Assembly (NCBI GenBank): GCA_963556255.1
Contig: OY744616.1
Coordinates: 5,910,372 to 5,974,371 of the forward strand
Reading direction: 5' to 3'
Source: Allolobophora icterica
Lineage: Eukaryota; Annelida; Clitellata; Crassiclitellata; Lumbricidae
DNA length: 64,000 nucleotides
Both the position numbers and the translations under genes were made by a program. Under the pieces are notes generated by a model that saw only the letters and a program-made list of their open reading frames with translations, was not told the DNA's origin and did no database searches. Below, piece after piece: positions 1-10,905 of the stretch (positions are counted from its first letter, which is position 1; each line of letters begins with the position of its first letter).

Positions 1-301
1 ACGTTAGTGAGAGTGATCCTGTAGATGGGTTTCCTATGTAGGCCCGCATCATGATCCCACGCAACTAGGACTACTTTCCGAGTAATAGGCGCCCGCATCA
101 TTAAGCAGCAGACATTAAATTGTGATGACAACCTGTTTACCAATTGATCGCATGAGATTCGGTCGTTACCTATAGGAACTGAAAACTGTCGTCTGCTGCT
201 AACAGCGACATAAAGAACCGGTTATGGATCGTCTGCTGAAAAGCTGTGTACAACTTGTTTACTGCATGGTTGTGTTCCTATCACGTACTTCCGTTTGTAA
301 T
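1..301. other. No recognisable feature
   Basis: Apparently single-copy sequence before the first MITE. I see no exon-like reading frame, tRNA-like box or tandem repeat in it. Confidence 0.4.
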
Positions 302-309
302 AATAAGAG

Positions 310-851
310 CAGTGTGATTCTCGTTAACGTTAACGATAACGAAAATGTTCGTTAACGAACAAAAAATGATTTCGTTAACGATAACTATAACTATAACTAA
401 AAAATATCATTAACTATAACTATAACTATAACGAAAATAACACTAACGAAAATTCATTGCTATTTTCGTTAATACGATAAAAAAAGTGCAATATCAACTA
501 ACGTGAGAACGTGAAAATACAGCCGTTAACGAAAGCAAAATGATTCCTATGTTCGCCCTGGATGTCGGTGAATATGGAGCGCTGTGTATTCATGAAGCTG
601 TTTTGCGTCCTTTCTCAAAGCTCTAAGCAAATTATTGTGTAACGCGTCTTCATAATTCAGTGTGATTTTCATTAACGATAACGGTAACGAAAATGTTTTC
701 GTTAACGAAAGCAAAATGATTTCGTTAACGATAACTATAACTGTAACTAAAAACTAATATTAACTATAACTGTAACTATAACTAAAATGAAAAACCATTA
801 ACTATAACTGTAACTGTAACTAAAATAAAATCTGTAAGGAGAATCACACTG
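310..851 (+). mobile_element. hAT-like MITE, 542 bp (family A, copy 1)
   Basis: The element begins CAGTGTGATTCTC and ends GAGAATCACACTG, an exact inverted terminal pair. It is flanked by the exact 8-bp duplication AATAAGAG (302-309 and 852-859). An 8-bp duplication with CAG-type ends is the signature of the hAT superfamily (established knowledge). The interior is rich in GTTAACGATAACG and TAACTATAAC motifs and has no coding capacity. A second end-like CAGTGTGATTTTCATTAACG lies inside at about 658, so the element looks like a partial dimer. An inverted copy of the same 542-bp length lies at 3014-3555. Confidence 0.88.
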
Positions 852-859
852 AATAAGAG

Positions 860-1562
860 TAATTATATTCATAAACCCTGGGCCCGATTAACAACGACGA
901 CTTAGCGTTTCTTTCTGCTCCAGGGAAGAACCTCAGCATTGAATCGTTAGTTGTTTACAAAGTGATTGATAAGCCCTCTGGCGACCGGGAAGGAATCCCG
1001 GTTACCGTTCAACTTGACCGATGGCTTAAGGTCTCGGATAAGTGATTGGCCGATTATTGATCAGTCTAATTCTGGAAAGGCGTCGTTATGAAGGCTGGAC
1101 CACTTAATTATTGGATATCGCAGTAACTGGGTCTACCAGCAGACGATACCTTGACACAGGTAAATTGCCATGCGAGGAAAATGCGCTATAAAACGCTTTG
1201 GTTTCATTCCACGGATTTCTTCTACGTGGACAGCGCTATACAAACTTCCACTTGAAACTAACAACAACATCTCGAAGTCCGAATTCTTTTCCACTGACGT
1301 TTTCCGTTCGTTTCCATGGAAACGACTGCGTGGTATCCATGGCAACCCCCAAAGACGCCGCATCCGGCGTTCATCCAGCCGCCATGGGATGTGGTTTCCG
1401 GGCAGTCATGCGTGGAATTCACAGACGGACCGAATACAACGACCGACTTTCCAGTTGACCGATCTTCCACTGCGACAAACGAACCGAAGACAAAGACGAA
1501 TGAGACGTATACCCTCGAGACATGAAATATTATAGCGTATATACAAATTTTCTAAGGCTGTT
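860..1562. other. Intergenic, no recognised gene
   Basis: Mixed-composition sequence, somewhat more GC-rich at 1170-1520. Reading frames of up to 121 codons occur (for example 1170-1535 on +), but they overlap in several frames on both strands and match no domain I recognise. I treat them as chance frames. Confidence 0.35.
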
Positions 1563-1600
1563 TCATGGAATATATATATATATATATATATATTCCATGA
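1563..1600. repeat. Perfect 38-bp AT-cored palindrome
   Basis: TCATGGAA, then (TA)11, then TTCCATGA reads identically on both strands. It could extrude as a cruciform. A longer (AT)n tract follows at about 1648-1730. Confidence 0.9.
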
Positions 1601-1645
1601 TCATTTTGTGGCGGTGATTATAATGATCACATTTTCATTGCAATG

Positions 1646-1647
<2 letters not shown>

Positions 1648-1730
<83 letters not shown>
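1648..1730. repeat. (AT)n microsatellite
   Basis: About 83 bp of uninterrupted AT. It abuts the ACTAGCTG-type element that starts at 1731. Confidence 0.95.
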
Positions 1731-1732
<2 letters not shown>

Positions 1733-1924
1733 TGTAACCCGTGAAAAATCACGGTATATAAAACAATTATTGCAGTGATAACAATTAAGCTTACTTCCCC
1801 GTTATATTATGACGTCATATTATAGGCCTATAGCCGTCGTCAAGACAGCCGTCGCCAAGGCGGCAGTATAGTGACGTCACAATAGTGTTTGTTACGGGAC
1901 AGACAGACAGACAGACAGACAGAC
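1731..1924 (+). mobile_element. ACTAGCTG-type dispersed element, copy 1
   Basis: This starts at a small hairpin (CCGTGA, AAAA, TCACGG), runs through TGACGTCA-type palindromes near 1810 and 1872, and ends in repeated GACA. A near-identical inverted copy at about 56080-56300 carries an extra leading ACTAGCTG. Two shorter relatives lie at 26860-26990 and 31010-31175, and a divergent one at 60764-61190. I cannot assign it to a named superfamily. The ends are inferred from comparing the copies. Confidence 0.7.
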
Positions 1925-1949
1925 GTACATCGGTTATTATGTTGTTTGA

Positions 1950-1950
<1 letters not shown>

Positions 1951-2018
<68 letters not shown>
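1951..2018. repeat. (AT)n microsatellite with GT interruptions
   Basis: AT dinucleotides broken by single GT units. It separates the ACTAGCTG-type element from the retrotransposon 3' end. Confidence 0.9.
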
Positions 2019-2362
2019 CTTTACACATTATCTTTACTAAGCTGAAGTTGTTAAACATCATTCAAATCAGAAACTATCAAATAGCAGAACTATTCTATCG
2101 CTTCGAGCATGCTATGCTGCCTATGTCTTATGCTAATTACTTCGCTAAAGCATCGATGACCCACACATATCTCACAAGGGGAGCACAACTATATAGACCC
2201 ATAAAAGTTCGCACGAATCTTAGAGCTTTTAATATTAAAGCACTGGGACCGCAGATCTGGAATTCTATTCCACTACATATTAAGACAGCACAAAGTAGGA
2301 GACAGTTTAGGATTCTTTTGAAGGAGTTTCTCTTAGCAACATCTTCTAGTGCAGCGACTTAA
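2018..2362 (+). pseudogene. C-terminal fragment of a non-LTR retrotransposon reverse transcriptase
   Basis: The open frame ending at TAA 2360-2362 encodes about 110 residues resembling the region after the reverse transcriptase domain in CR1/Jockey-group non-LTR retrotransposons. Visible marks are KLLNIIQIRNYQIAELFYRF, an H-T-Y-L-T-R segment, the GPQIWNSIPLHIK block and the closing RRQFRILLKEFLL. In these families the pattern 'GP.IWN.LP..I' followed by a short F..LK..LL helix ends ORF2. The fingers and palm with the catalytic aspartates are missing, so this is a 5'-truncated dead copy whose 5' edge runs into an AT microsatellite. A 3' UTR, an AATAAA and a pentanucleotide tail follow. The exact clade is uncertain. 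Confidence 0.75.
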
Positions 2363-2909
2363 TCTAGTAGGCCTACAGTAAAAAATGTATCTGGGTCTGG
2401 TGGGGGGGCCACCCAGCGCCCGATAGTTAAGACTAGTTAAGTATAGTTAAGGGTAACTAGCGCATCTTTATCCTAATCAACTTCAGTCAATACATAAAAG
2501 ATGTACAAACTTTCAGTTTATTTTCTTGTTTTTGCTTAGATCTCTGTTTAAGAACCATCTACATATCTTGTACATGTCATAGCTTGGGTATCCCCGTCTA
2601 GCGGGACTTTGGTCCCTTTGGGGTCGCCCTTTGTCTCTCCTGGCAAATGTAGCTCTGTCTAAAATTAGCAAATAAAAAAAATCTCGGTCATAGAAATTTA
2701 AATGTATACTGCATCCTATTTGTTATCCTCATCATGTTAAACTGATTATTAGTACCGAGTATGCAATTGAGGATTATTCTGGTCTTGCACAAAGTCTTCG
2801 GAGTGTATACGGATGCTCTAATAATTGAATAATTTTTCTTGTTACCTGTAAATATGTTTGTTACTGATTGTCAGTTGATACAATAAAGTTATTGAATTGA
2901 ATTGAATTG

Positions 2910-2917
<8 letters not shown>
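2020..2917 (+). mobile_element. 5'-truncated non-LTR retrotransposon (3' end)
   Basis: The coding remnant is followed by about 520 bp of 3' UTR. This contains TAGCGGGACTTTGGTCCC near 2600, then AATAAA at 2882-2887, then a (TTGAA)n tail at 2891-2917. The TAGCGGGA...TCCCTT...GGGG block reappears in inverse orientation at 39667-39812 beside a (TTGAC)n tail, which identifies a second copy of the same family. A short tandem-repeat tail in place of poly(A) is typical of CR1/L2-like elements. Confidence 0.75.

Positions 2918-2951
<34 letters not shown>
2918..2951. repeat. (AT)n microsatellite
   Basis: It directly extends the retrotransposon tail. Confidence 0.9.
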
Positions 2952-2954
<3 letters not shown>

Positions 2955-3013
2955 AAAAGCTCATATTAAACTAATAATAAATTTGCAATGACAATAATTA
3001 TGATAATTATAAT

Positions 3014-3555
3014 CAGTGTGATTCTCCTTACAGATTTTATTTTAGTTACAGTTACAGTTATAGTTAATGGTTTTTCATTTTAGTTATAGTTACAGTTATA
3101 GTTAATATTATTTTTTAGTTACAGTTATAGTTATCGTTAACGAAATCATTTTGCTTACGTTAACGAAAACATTTTCGTTACCGTTATCGTTAATGAAAAT
3201 CACACTGAATTATGAAGATGCGTTACACAATAATTTGCTTAGAGCTTTGACGAATGGGTGCATTCAGCTTCATGAATACACAGCGCTCCATATTCACCGA
3301 CATCCAAGGCGAACATTATGAATCATTTTGCTTTCGTTAACGGCTGTATTTTCACGTTCTCACGTTAGTTGATATTGCACTTTTTTTATCGTATAAACGA
3401 AAATAGCAATGGATTTTCGTTAGTGTTATTTTCGTTATAGTTATAGTTATAGTTAATGATATTTTTAGTTATAGTTATAGTTATCGTTAACGAAATCATT
3501 TTTTGTTCGTTAACGAACATTTTCGTTATCGTTAACGTTAACGAGAATCACACTG
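3014..3555 (-). mobile_element. hAT-like MITE, 542 bp (family A, copy 2, inverted)
   Basis: It begins CAGTGTGATTCTCC and ends GAGAATCACACTG. The 8-bp duplication ATTATAAT flanks it exactly (3006-3013 and 3556-3563). It is the reverse complement of copy 1, with the same length and few differences, including the non-repetitive centre with GGAGCGCTGTGTATTCATGA. Confidence 0.88.
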
Positions 3556-3563
3556 ATTATAAT

Positions 3564-4306
3564 CACAGTTCATTATAATCACAAAAACATTTAATATTTG
3601 TTGTGTCTGTACTGGGAAGGTTCAGAAATGGGTAGGCGATAATTATATAAAATTTATCCACACACATAGGCTGACTGTGGCAGTGTATGGTGGGAAAGTA
3701 TACAGACGATTGATTAGATCGTTATCTTTAGACACCATTAAAACGGTTCAACTAAATTCTATATAATTTGGGTACAAAATGGTCAATCATCTACCAGCTG
3801 CATTACCGAAAAACAATGGTGAAACTGTTTGACATAATTTCTCTCGACGTCAACAGACTTTGTTGACATAATTATGTCGTTAAACTCTGGATCCATTCAT
3901 CCGTCAATTGATTAGAAACCATTGAAACGTTTAAATGAATACTATATAGTGAGGGTACAGAATAGTCGATGGTTAACAGCGCTCTCTTTAGACACCTTTA
4001 AAATGACATTAACTGGTAGTATATAGGCATCGGATACGGTAGTCGTTTGGTTCCTTTGCACCAGTTTATTAATTATTACATCGCTGTGTTTATGCAACTT
4101 GGCTAATCGATATAGCTGTATTATGCCAACATAATTTGTGTCGACGTCAACGACCTCTGTTGCCATAAGCTTTCGTTAAACTCTGATTCCATCCCACCGC
4201 AGTATGACTATTGTACCATCCCTGACGGGTGACTCATACCATGTACCGTCGACGTCAACGGCCCTAACAGCCACAAGACGTCGTTAAACACTGTAAAACT
4301 ACTACT
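3564..4306 (+). repeat. Dispersed-module cluster (core A and GTCGTTAAAC module)
   Basis: Two copies of the core 'TTTAGACACC(T/A)TTAAAA...CTATATAA/AGTATATAGG' lie at about 3727-3770 and 3976-4028. Copies of the companion module 'GACGTCAACnnnCTTTGTTG...TGTCGTTAAAC' lie near 3846, 4140 and 4250. The same pair recurs across the window on both strands. No coding sequence was recognised. Confidence 0.6.
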
Positions 4307-4490
4307 GTAGCCGATTGGTTTAAACGGTCGCCTTGTAAGGCGGAGAGTACGGATTCGATCCTCCTCCCCGAGACGGTTTTGGGTGTACGCAGACCATGAC
4401 CAAGTCCTTCACTCACAATTGCTCAGCGCCATCGATTGATGCTTGGTCATTAGCAAGTGGAGCTAAATAAAGGTACACTAATAAACAGAT
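4307..4490 (+). mobile_element. tRNA-derived SINE
   Basis: The head GTAGCCGATTGGTTTAAACG is an A-box-like sequence. It is followed by CGCCTTGTAAGGCGG, an anticodon-arm-like segment with CTTGTAA as in tRNA-Thr(UGU), and the B box GATTCGATCC. The body CTTCACTCACAATTGCTCAG and tail 'GAGCTAAATAAAGG' match the other copies. Confidence 0.8.
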
Positions 4491-4937
4491 GTATTACGGT
4501 AATAACAGGAGTGTCTGATCAAAGTAGACACTGTTGCCTCTTGAGAGTGTGTGCAGCCACTTGGAATACTCGAAAAACTGTGTAAACAAAACGTCGATAA
4601 CCGGACGTCAGCGGAAAAATCCGAATTAGTCTCAAATCAACAAGCAGCGTAATCTCAAGCGAGTCTTTACCGTCAGCTCTGTCTGTCTTTGTGTCTGTTT
4701 GTCTGTGTTTGTGCCCGTTCCTCTGCCTTTCTCCGTCTGTCTCTCAGTCTCTCTTAGTGCCTGTCTCTGTCCGTCTCTCTGTATCGGCTGTTGCCTGAGA
4801 CGATCATAGCTATCGACTGCATCTGTGTCGACTTGATTCAATATTGTTCGGTCAATTAGCATCTAACCCAAAACTTTGGTCAACTTTCTCTCGTTTTCCG
4901 GCTGAAAGAACAAATAAGACATAAACACATCTGTACA
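4491..4937. other. Intergenic, no recognised gene
   Basis: Contains a short C/T-rich stretch (4675-4780) of TCTGTC words. Nothing else recognised. Confidence 0.35.
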
Positions 4938-5290
4938 GACAGACAGACAGACAGACAGACACACACACACATACACACACACACAGACACGCAGACACAC
5001 AGACACAAAGATAGACATACACACTCACTCACGCAGACAGACACACGAACAAACAAACACACAGACAGACACAAAAACAGACACACAGACAGACACACGA
5101 ACAAACAAACAAACACACAGACAGACACACAAATAGACACACAAACAGACACACACTCACTCACGCAGACAGACTCATGCGCAGACACACAGACAGACAC
5201 TTAAGCAGACACACAGACAGACACACAGAGAAAGTGATACACAGATGCGCAGATACACAGATCCACATGGACACCCAGCAAGAGAGAGAG
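4938..5290. repeat. (ACAG/ACAC)n degenerate microsatellite
   Basis: About 350 bp of AGACAGACAC words with scattered CACTCACTCACGC. It translates as cysteine/valine/serine strings that are not a gene. Confidence 0.9.
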
Positions 5291-5905
5291 TGTAAATAAT
5301 ATAAAATAAATTTATAAATAATTCATGTCCATAATTTATTATACACTTATTGAACTACACACACAATTAAACAGATGCATACTTACAGACCCAGACAAAG
5401 GCAGAGACAGACAGACGGATGGATAGACAGACAAAGATTATACTCTCTATTATTGCATATAAATGCTAAGTGTCCGTTAAGTGCACATTTGCTACAAAAC
5501 AAAGCGCAGCATCTGGCACAACATGGAGGCGGAGAAATTTCGTTGTTTCGAAAGTATTCCGATTAATGGGGAAGCCACGCAGTGTTCATGTGTTAACATA
5601 AGTTCATCTTCACATGTGGTGCATGGTCCCTGATTGATAAAGTGACGACGAGCAGTTATCACGGAAGCTTCACTTTCAAACAGACTGCTGTGCTTTCCTT
5701 TTACTGAAGGCCTTCATTCATTCACTCAATCGTTCATTCGTTCGTTCGTTCGTTCATTCGTTCATCTACTTTCGTTCGTTTGTTAATTAATTAATTAGGG
5801 CGATGTCCTGTGGAGCTCTGAGTTCGGTTGCCAGAGAGACCAGAAAGAAGAGGCAGAGAGATGAGGCAGATCAGCTGCAACAGTTGGAGCATCAGCTTCC
5901 ATCCT
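5291..5905. other. Intergenic, with a short (GTTC)n run
   Basis: Nothing gene-like. A GTTCATTC/GTTCGTTC run lies at about 5725-5780, and TTAATTAATTAA near 5782. Confidence 0.35.
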
Positions 5906-6030
5906 CTTCCTCCATCCTCCTCCTCCTCCTCCTCCTCCTGCTCCTCCTCCTGCTCCTCCTCCTCCTGCTCCTCCTCCTCCTCCTCCTCCTCCTCCTCCTC
6001 CTCCTCCTCCTCCTCCTCCTCCTCCTCCTC
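5906..6030. repeat. (TCC)n microsatellite
   Basis: About 125 bp of TCC with a few TGC interruptions. It ends exactly where a truncated SINE begins. Confidence 0.95.
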
Positions 6031-6146
6031 AGAGACGGTTATTGTGTAGAGACCTTGAACAAATCCTTCACTCACTGTTGCTCAGCGCCATCGATTAATG
6101 CTTGGTCATTAGATAGTTGCGCTTAATAAATGTGTAATGATAATTA
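6031..6146 (+). mobile_element. SINE, 3' part only
   Basis: It starts in the SINE body (AGAGACGGTTATTGTGTAGA). The sequences TTGCTCAGCGCCATCGATTA and TTGCGCTTAATAAATG match the full copies. The tRNA-like head is missing and replaced by the (TCC)n tract. Confidence 0.75.
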
Positions 6147-6204
6147 CAGGGCATAAAAATGTCTCACCCGAACCCGGCTCATGCGACTTCATTCTTCTTA
6201 TGTT

Positions 6205-6545
<341 letters not shown>

Positions 6546-6561
6546 TCCATATTCTCCTCTC

Positions 6562-6705
6562 CAGGGCTGTAGTGGTAAAATTAGAGGTGAGTATACGCTA
6601 CAGTATTTTAATATAAATAAATATAAATATTTTGTGAGGTGAGTATACGGTCTTTAGAGGTGAGTATACGCTGTATACCCGCGTATACCCTCGACTACAG
6701 CCCTG
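6562..6705. mobile_element. hAT-like MITE, 144 bp (family B, copy 1)
   Basis: The ends are CAGGGCTGTAGTGG and TCGACTACAGCCCTG. The exact 8-bp duplication CTCCTCTC lies at 6554-6561 and 6706-6713. The interior repeats GAGGTGAGTATACG. The longer copy at 15188-15396 shares it in opposite orientation. Confidence 0.88.
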
Positions 6706-6713
6706 CTCCTCTC

Positions 6714-7200
6714 CTATCTCAGCTCTCCGTCTTATACCTGCGGTGCATTCAATCGCCTCTTTCCAATGGACTTCCTTCGACGCTTCGTTCTCATTATCCT
6801 CCCTCTTTCTTCTCCTCTCTCTTCATCTTCTCTCCTTCATTTCGCACGGAGGACCTCATCTGACACACAACGTTCATCACCTGATGCTCTGTTCACTCCA
6901 CCGTTTCCACCTCTCCCCTCTTCCCCCATCTTCTCCTTCCGCTTTTCAATCCTCGCATCTTCATCTTCGTCAGCTTCTTTCATCTCCACCAGTCTCATCT
7001 GAAATCAACCCCCTCTGTCTCTATATCTCATTCCACTCTTTTTTAAACCCTCCCTTCCCTTCCACCTACCTCCTTCGTGGTGGTTTTCTCTCGTACTCCA
7101 ACATAAACAAGTCTTGAACGGACGCACCGACGCTAATCCAGGATATCCTGCATAAGACGATCCGGAACAAACCGGCCGTCTTAGCGATTGCCATGGACCT
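6714..7200. other. Pyrimidine-rich intergenic sequence
   Basis: T/C-biased on the + strand to about 7080, then mixed sequence. No credible gene. Confidence 0.35.
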
Positions 7201-7212
7201 ACACACCGGAAA

Positions 7213-7318
7213 CCCTTGCCAAATCAGGTCCGGGCACCCCTGCCAAATCGGGTCCGGGCACCCCTGCCAAATCGGGTCCGGGCACCCCTGCCAAATCGGG
7301 TCCGGGCACCCCTGCCAC
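7213..7318. repeat. 24-bp minisatellite, about 4.5 copies
   Basis: The unit ATCGGGTCCGGGCACCCCTG plus CCAA is tandemly repeated with almost no divergence. Confidence 0.9.
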
Positions 7319-7492
7319 AGTTGTCGACAACTGTTCCAAAACCTAGAAAAAAGCATTCGGCCGAGAATTTGTACTTACCCAATATCTATGTTTGTATGTA
7401 TCAAGCAGCTTAATGCAGTGCCTCTTAGATACTGCGCAGTCATCATTGGAAGAAACATGGCCTTGATGAAAGAAGAGCCACCGCACATGACT

Positions 7493-7500
7493 TACCCTCC

Positions 7501-7531
<31 letters not shown>

Positions 7532-7915
7532 TCTCCTTCTCCTCCTATTCTTCCTCCTCCTCTTCCTCCTCCTTCTCCTTCTCCTCGTCGTCGTCCTCTT
7601 TCTCCTCTTTCTCCTCTTTTCTTTTTCCTCCTCCTCCTCCTCCTTCTCGTCGTCGTCCTCCTCTTTCTCCTCCTTTTCTTCCTCTTCCTCCTCCTCTTTC
7701 TCCACCTCCTCTTCCTCCTCCTTTTCTTCCTCCTTCTACTCTTTCTCTTTCTCCTGCTCGTCCTCCTCGTCCTGCTCGTCCTGCTCGTCCTCGTCCTCCT
7801 CGTCCTCGTCCTCCTCTTCTCCTCCTCCTCCTCCTCCTCCTCCTCCTCCTCCTCCTCCTCCTCCTCCTCCTCCTCCTCTCTCCTCCTCCTCCTCCTCCTC
7901 CTCCCTCCTCCTCCT
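7493..7915. repeat. (CTC/CTT)n polypyrimidine tract
   Basis: More than 400 bp of pyrimidine triplets on the + strand, with GTC/GTG interruptions. Mirror-symmetric portions could form triplex DNA. Confidence 0.93.
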
Positions 7916-8180
7916 CTACATGTATTGCGAGCTCCTTTCCGGAGCGTTGCCGTTTGCACGACGATTAGCCAGCCGTCTGGTTTCTGGACTCCTCTCCAAG
8001 TCGTATGCAACCCAAAGTTCAGTGAATTCAGCTTCAATTGTTCTTGCCCATGTGTAGCAGGAGGTTTTTTCCATCCTCTTCAAGGGCCGGAAATCATTGT
8101 ACGCCAAACCCTGGCATCTTGATCACATTCGCATCGCACGATCTGTCCAAACAGTCCGGAGTCTAGTAGCCTGAATCATT
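7916..8180 (-). other. Unidentified open fragment
   Basis: On the minus strand a 63-codon frame (7916-8107) includes RPLKRMEKTSCYTWARTIEA and LERSPETRRLANRR. The composition is protein-like and differs from the neighbouring repeats, and the frame dies at the polypyrimidine tract. I do not recognise the family. It may be a piece of a retroelement ORF. No splice sites or start support a host gene. Confidence 0.25.
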
Positions 8181-9040
8181 TCTGATCCTGGGATGTGTAT
8201 CGTGTTGTTAGCTTGCGTTATGTAGAGAATAATTGTTGATGCTAAACACCTTTATAACATATTAATTCAACGCTATATGTACACTTCAATAGCATGTAAC
8301 AACCAATAATATTCATAAATGTAGTGGTGAATATACTTTAAGGAAGGAAGCCATGAGTGATGGTTGACGCTATACACCTGTTTAATATAATCGTTCGACG
8401 CTATATATAACTCTTTGCCTCACTCGCCGATGCATATCTTTTCTACCACTTTGTTACTTACTGTTTGATTATTCATATGAATAGAGTGGCGCATTTGCCA
8501 TAGGAAACCAACGACTACATAAATAATTATTAATGTTAATTCTATTATTATATTATTATAATTATAATATTATGATGCTAAAATAATGTATTATAAACAT
8601 ATTATAATAGTAATATTTTATCATAATACAAATATAATATTATAATATTACAAATATAATAGCAATATTAATAATTACTAATAATTATACTAAACATCTT
8701 TATGCAGATATTCGTCTTGCGATATATATACTTCGGAACAGACTCGTATTAACTACTAAAAAACCTGCAATACGCAAAAATATCTTTCGACGTCAACAAC
8801 CTTTGTTGCCATAAGATGTCGTTAAACCCTGGATCCATCCAACCCATTTAGCGTCATTAATATTTGATGTAAATACATTGGCAGATTTACTGTTGTTCCA
8901 ACCAAGACCACGGCATATAGAAGCGGCACATCCAGAGGGCGACAAAACTTGTGCGCGAGACTACAATATATATAATTTTATAACATTACTTAAATCTTCA
9001 GAACATAAATATTAAGGGAGGCAATTCAGCCTGCCTTAGG
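8181..9040. other. AT-rich intergenic, with one dispersed-module copy
   Basis: AT-rich TAATATTATAAT stretches occur at 8520-8690. A companion module (GACGTCAACAACCTTTGTTG...GTCGTTAAACCCTGG) lies at about 8790-8832. No gene seen. Confidence 0.4.
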
Positions 9041-9419
9041 TACGTCAGATTGTCAAATCCGCCTATGTCAAAAGAACAGTTATATTTTCATAATCCACAT
9101 TTCTGGAGACAAAGACCAATCACAATACGTCCCGGAACGTTTTTCTCCGGGGCATTATTTGGCCTCACACCGGCTGACGAAGAAACTGCGCTCACACTGG
9201 CTGCTACCAGAGGGACGACGCGGGCGGTGAGCTTCCGCGGTCTGCGTACGCCGCCAGTGACAATCATTGGTCCGTCGACGAGCGGCGGAGAGTCGGGATC
9301 TGTGGACGAAGTTGATTAGCAGCGGAGGAGTCGAGGCGTCGGACACTTGGAGATCGGATTCTGCGGCGAGCGCACGATTTATAGAGAAAGAGATCGGTTG
9401 ACTGTGAATTACAAGTGGC
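9041..9419. other. CpG-rich patch, unassigned
   Basis: The stretch 9180-9340 is richer in CG dinucleotides than its surroundings (GACGACGCGGGCGGTGAGC, TCCGTCGACGAGCGGCGG) and holds CCAAT-like ATTGG. An 89-codon + frame (9050-9319) matches nothing I know. It could be a small regulatory CpG patch or a repeat fragment. Confidence 0.2.
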
Positions 9420-10012
9420 GAATGGAATTGCGGATGGACGGGAAGACAGAGTGAGAGGTGTAGAGAGACATACAAGAAGGAGAGAGACTTAGATAAAGAA
9501 AGAGACGTAAAAAGGAAAAGGAAAGCGAGAGAGAGGTAGAGAAAGAGAGACGGAGTGAAATGTGAACAAAGAGGCTAACGATAGACAGAGAGACAGCCAG
9601 ACAGACAGCGAGTTGCGGAGAAAGAGACAGTGGTAGAGCAAAAGACAAATAAGCGCAGGTATACAAGGAGACAAAGACTAGCAGCTGAAAGGTAGATAGA
9701 CAGAAATTGAGACTGCGATACAAATATATACACAAACACACAAATACCGACAGATACATAGGAAGAAGAACTCGAAAAGAAATACAGACAATATGGAGAG
9801 AGACCTAAAGTAACAGAGAGGGAGAGAGGCAGAGAGACAGAGAGACAGAGATAGAGAGAGTGAGTGTGTGAAGAGTGTATGATAGGACGAATGAAAGAGA
9901 TAGCGATCAAAGATAAATAATTAAACAGAGAGAGAGAAAGAGAGAGACACACAGAGACAGACAGACAGACAGACAGAGAGACAGAGACAGAGAGAGCGAG
10001 AGAGCGCGCGAG
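9420..10012. repeat. Purine-rich degenerate (AGAG/ACAG)n tract
   Basis: About 590 bp of A/G-rich words on the + strand, most regular at 9925-10010. Confidence 0.85.
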
Positions 10013-10387
10013 AGAGACGTTGCATTAATACGCTGCAACTCGGTTTGAAATGTCGCCATACTAAGGGACCAATCATTGTCACTGTTTCTCCGTTCAATTC
10101 TCTTTCTCAACGGATGCCACTTCGTCGGACGATCCTCTTCGTCCATCGACTAGATTCAACAGAATAGGTCAGCGAATTCATAGCATCAACCGTTCAGGAA
10201 AAAAGGACATGGAATCCAATGCTACGGTAAAACTTGTAACACTTTGTTAATCCGTTAATCTAGTTTGATTTCTCCCAGAGATCTTCTTCTGCAAGTTCTC
10301 TGCCCTTGGACTGGTTCAAACGTCCACTCCTCTCGATGCATTCTGCTCAGCAACATACATCTAGGTCTTCCTCTCTTGCTCCTGCCC
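10013..10387. other. Intergenic, no recognised gene
   Basis: Ordinary mixed sequence. GGGACCAATCATTGTCACT at 10067 is nearly the inverse of AGTGACAATCATTGGTCC at about 9259, without longer flanking similarity. Confidence 0.35.
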
Positions 10388-10627
<240 letters not shown>

Positions 10628-10794
10628 CTCTTCTCTTCCAGAATAATCTTTTCTTTCCTCAAGAAGACTATTGTCAGTGAGAAATCTCTTTTTCTCTTAT
10701 GCAAATTAATATTTTATCTCCTGGAAATAATCTAGTCGACAGTTGGGCAGTTTTCTTGTAGAGCCGATACTTTCACACTTGCTCTGCCTCGCTA

Positions 10795-10905
10795 TAAAAC
10801 GCGGTAGCCGATTGGTTAGAGCGTTCTCTTTAGACACCTTTAAAACTAAGTCGACTGATGCTATATAAACATTGAGCACCTCAGCTAAATGACGTCGTTA
10901 ATAAC
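10795..10905 (+). repeat. Core A module with SINE-like A-box
   Basis: GTAGCCGATTGGTTAGAGCG leads directly into TTCTCTTTAGACACCTTTAA and then GATGCTATATAA. This shows core A joined to the tRNA-like head that the SINE also uses. Confidence 0.7.

Noticed and set aside
1170..1535. 121-codon gene
   Set aside because: Three + frames and two - frames are open over the same GC-richer region, which indicates composition and not coding.
9050..9319. 89-codon gene in the CpG-rich patch
   Set aside because: No recognised domain, no splice or poly(A) evidence, and overlapping frames on the other strand.
9255..10090. Inverted repeat AGTGACAATCATTGGTCC / GGACCAATCATTGTCACT
   Set aside because: Seventeen of eighteen bases pair, but similarity stops there and no element border or duplication was found.
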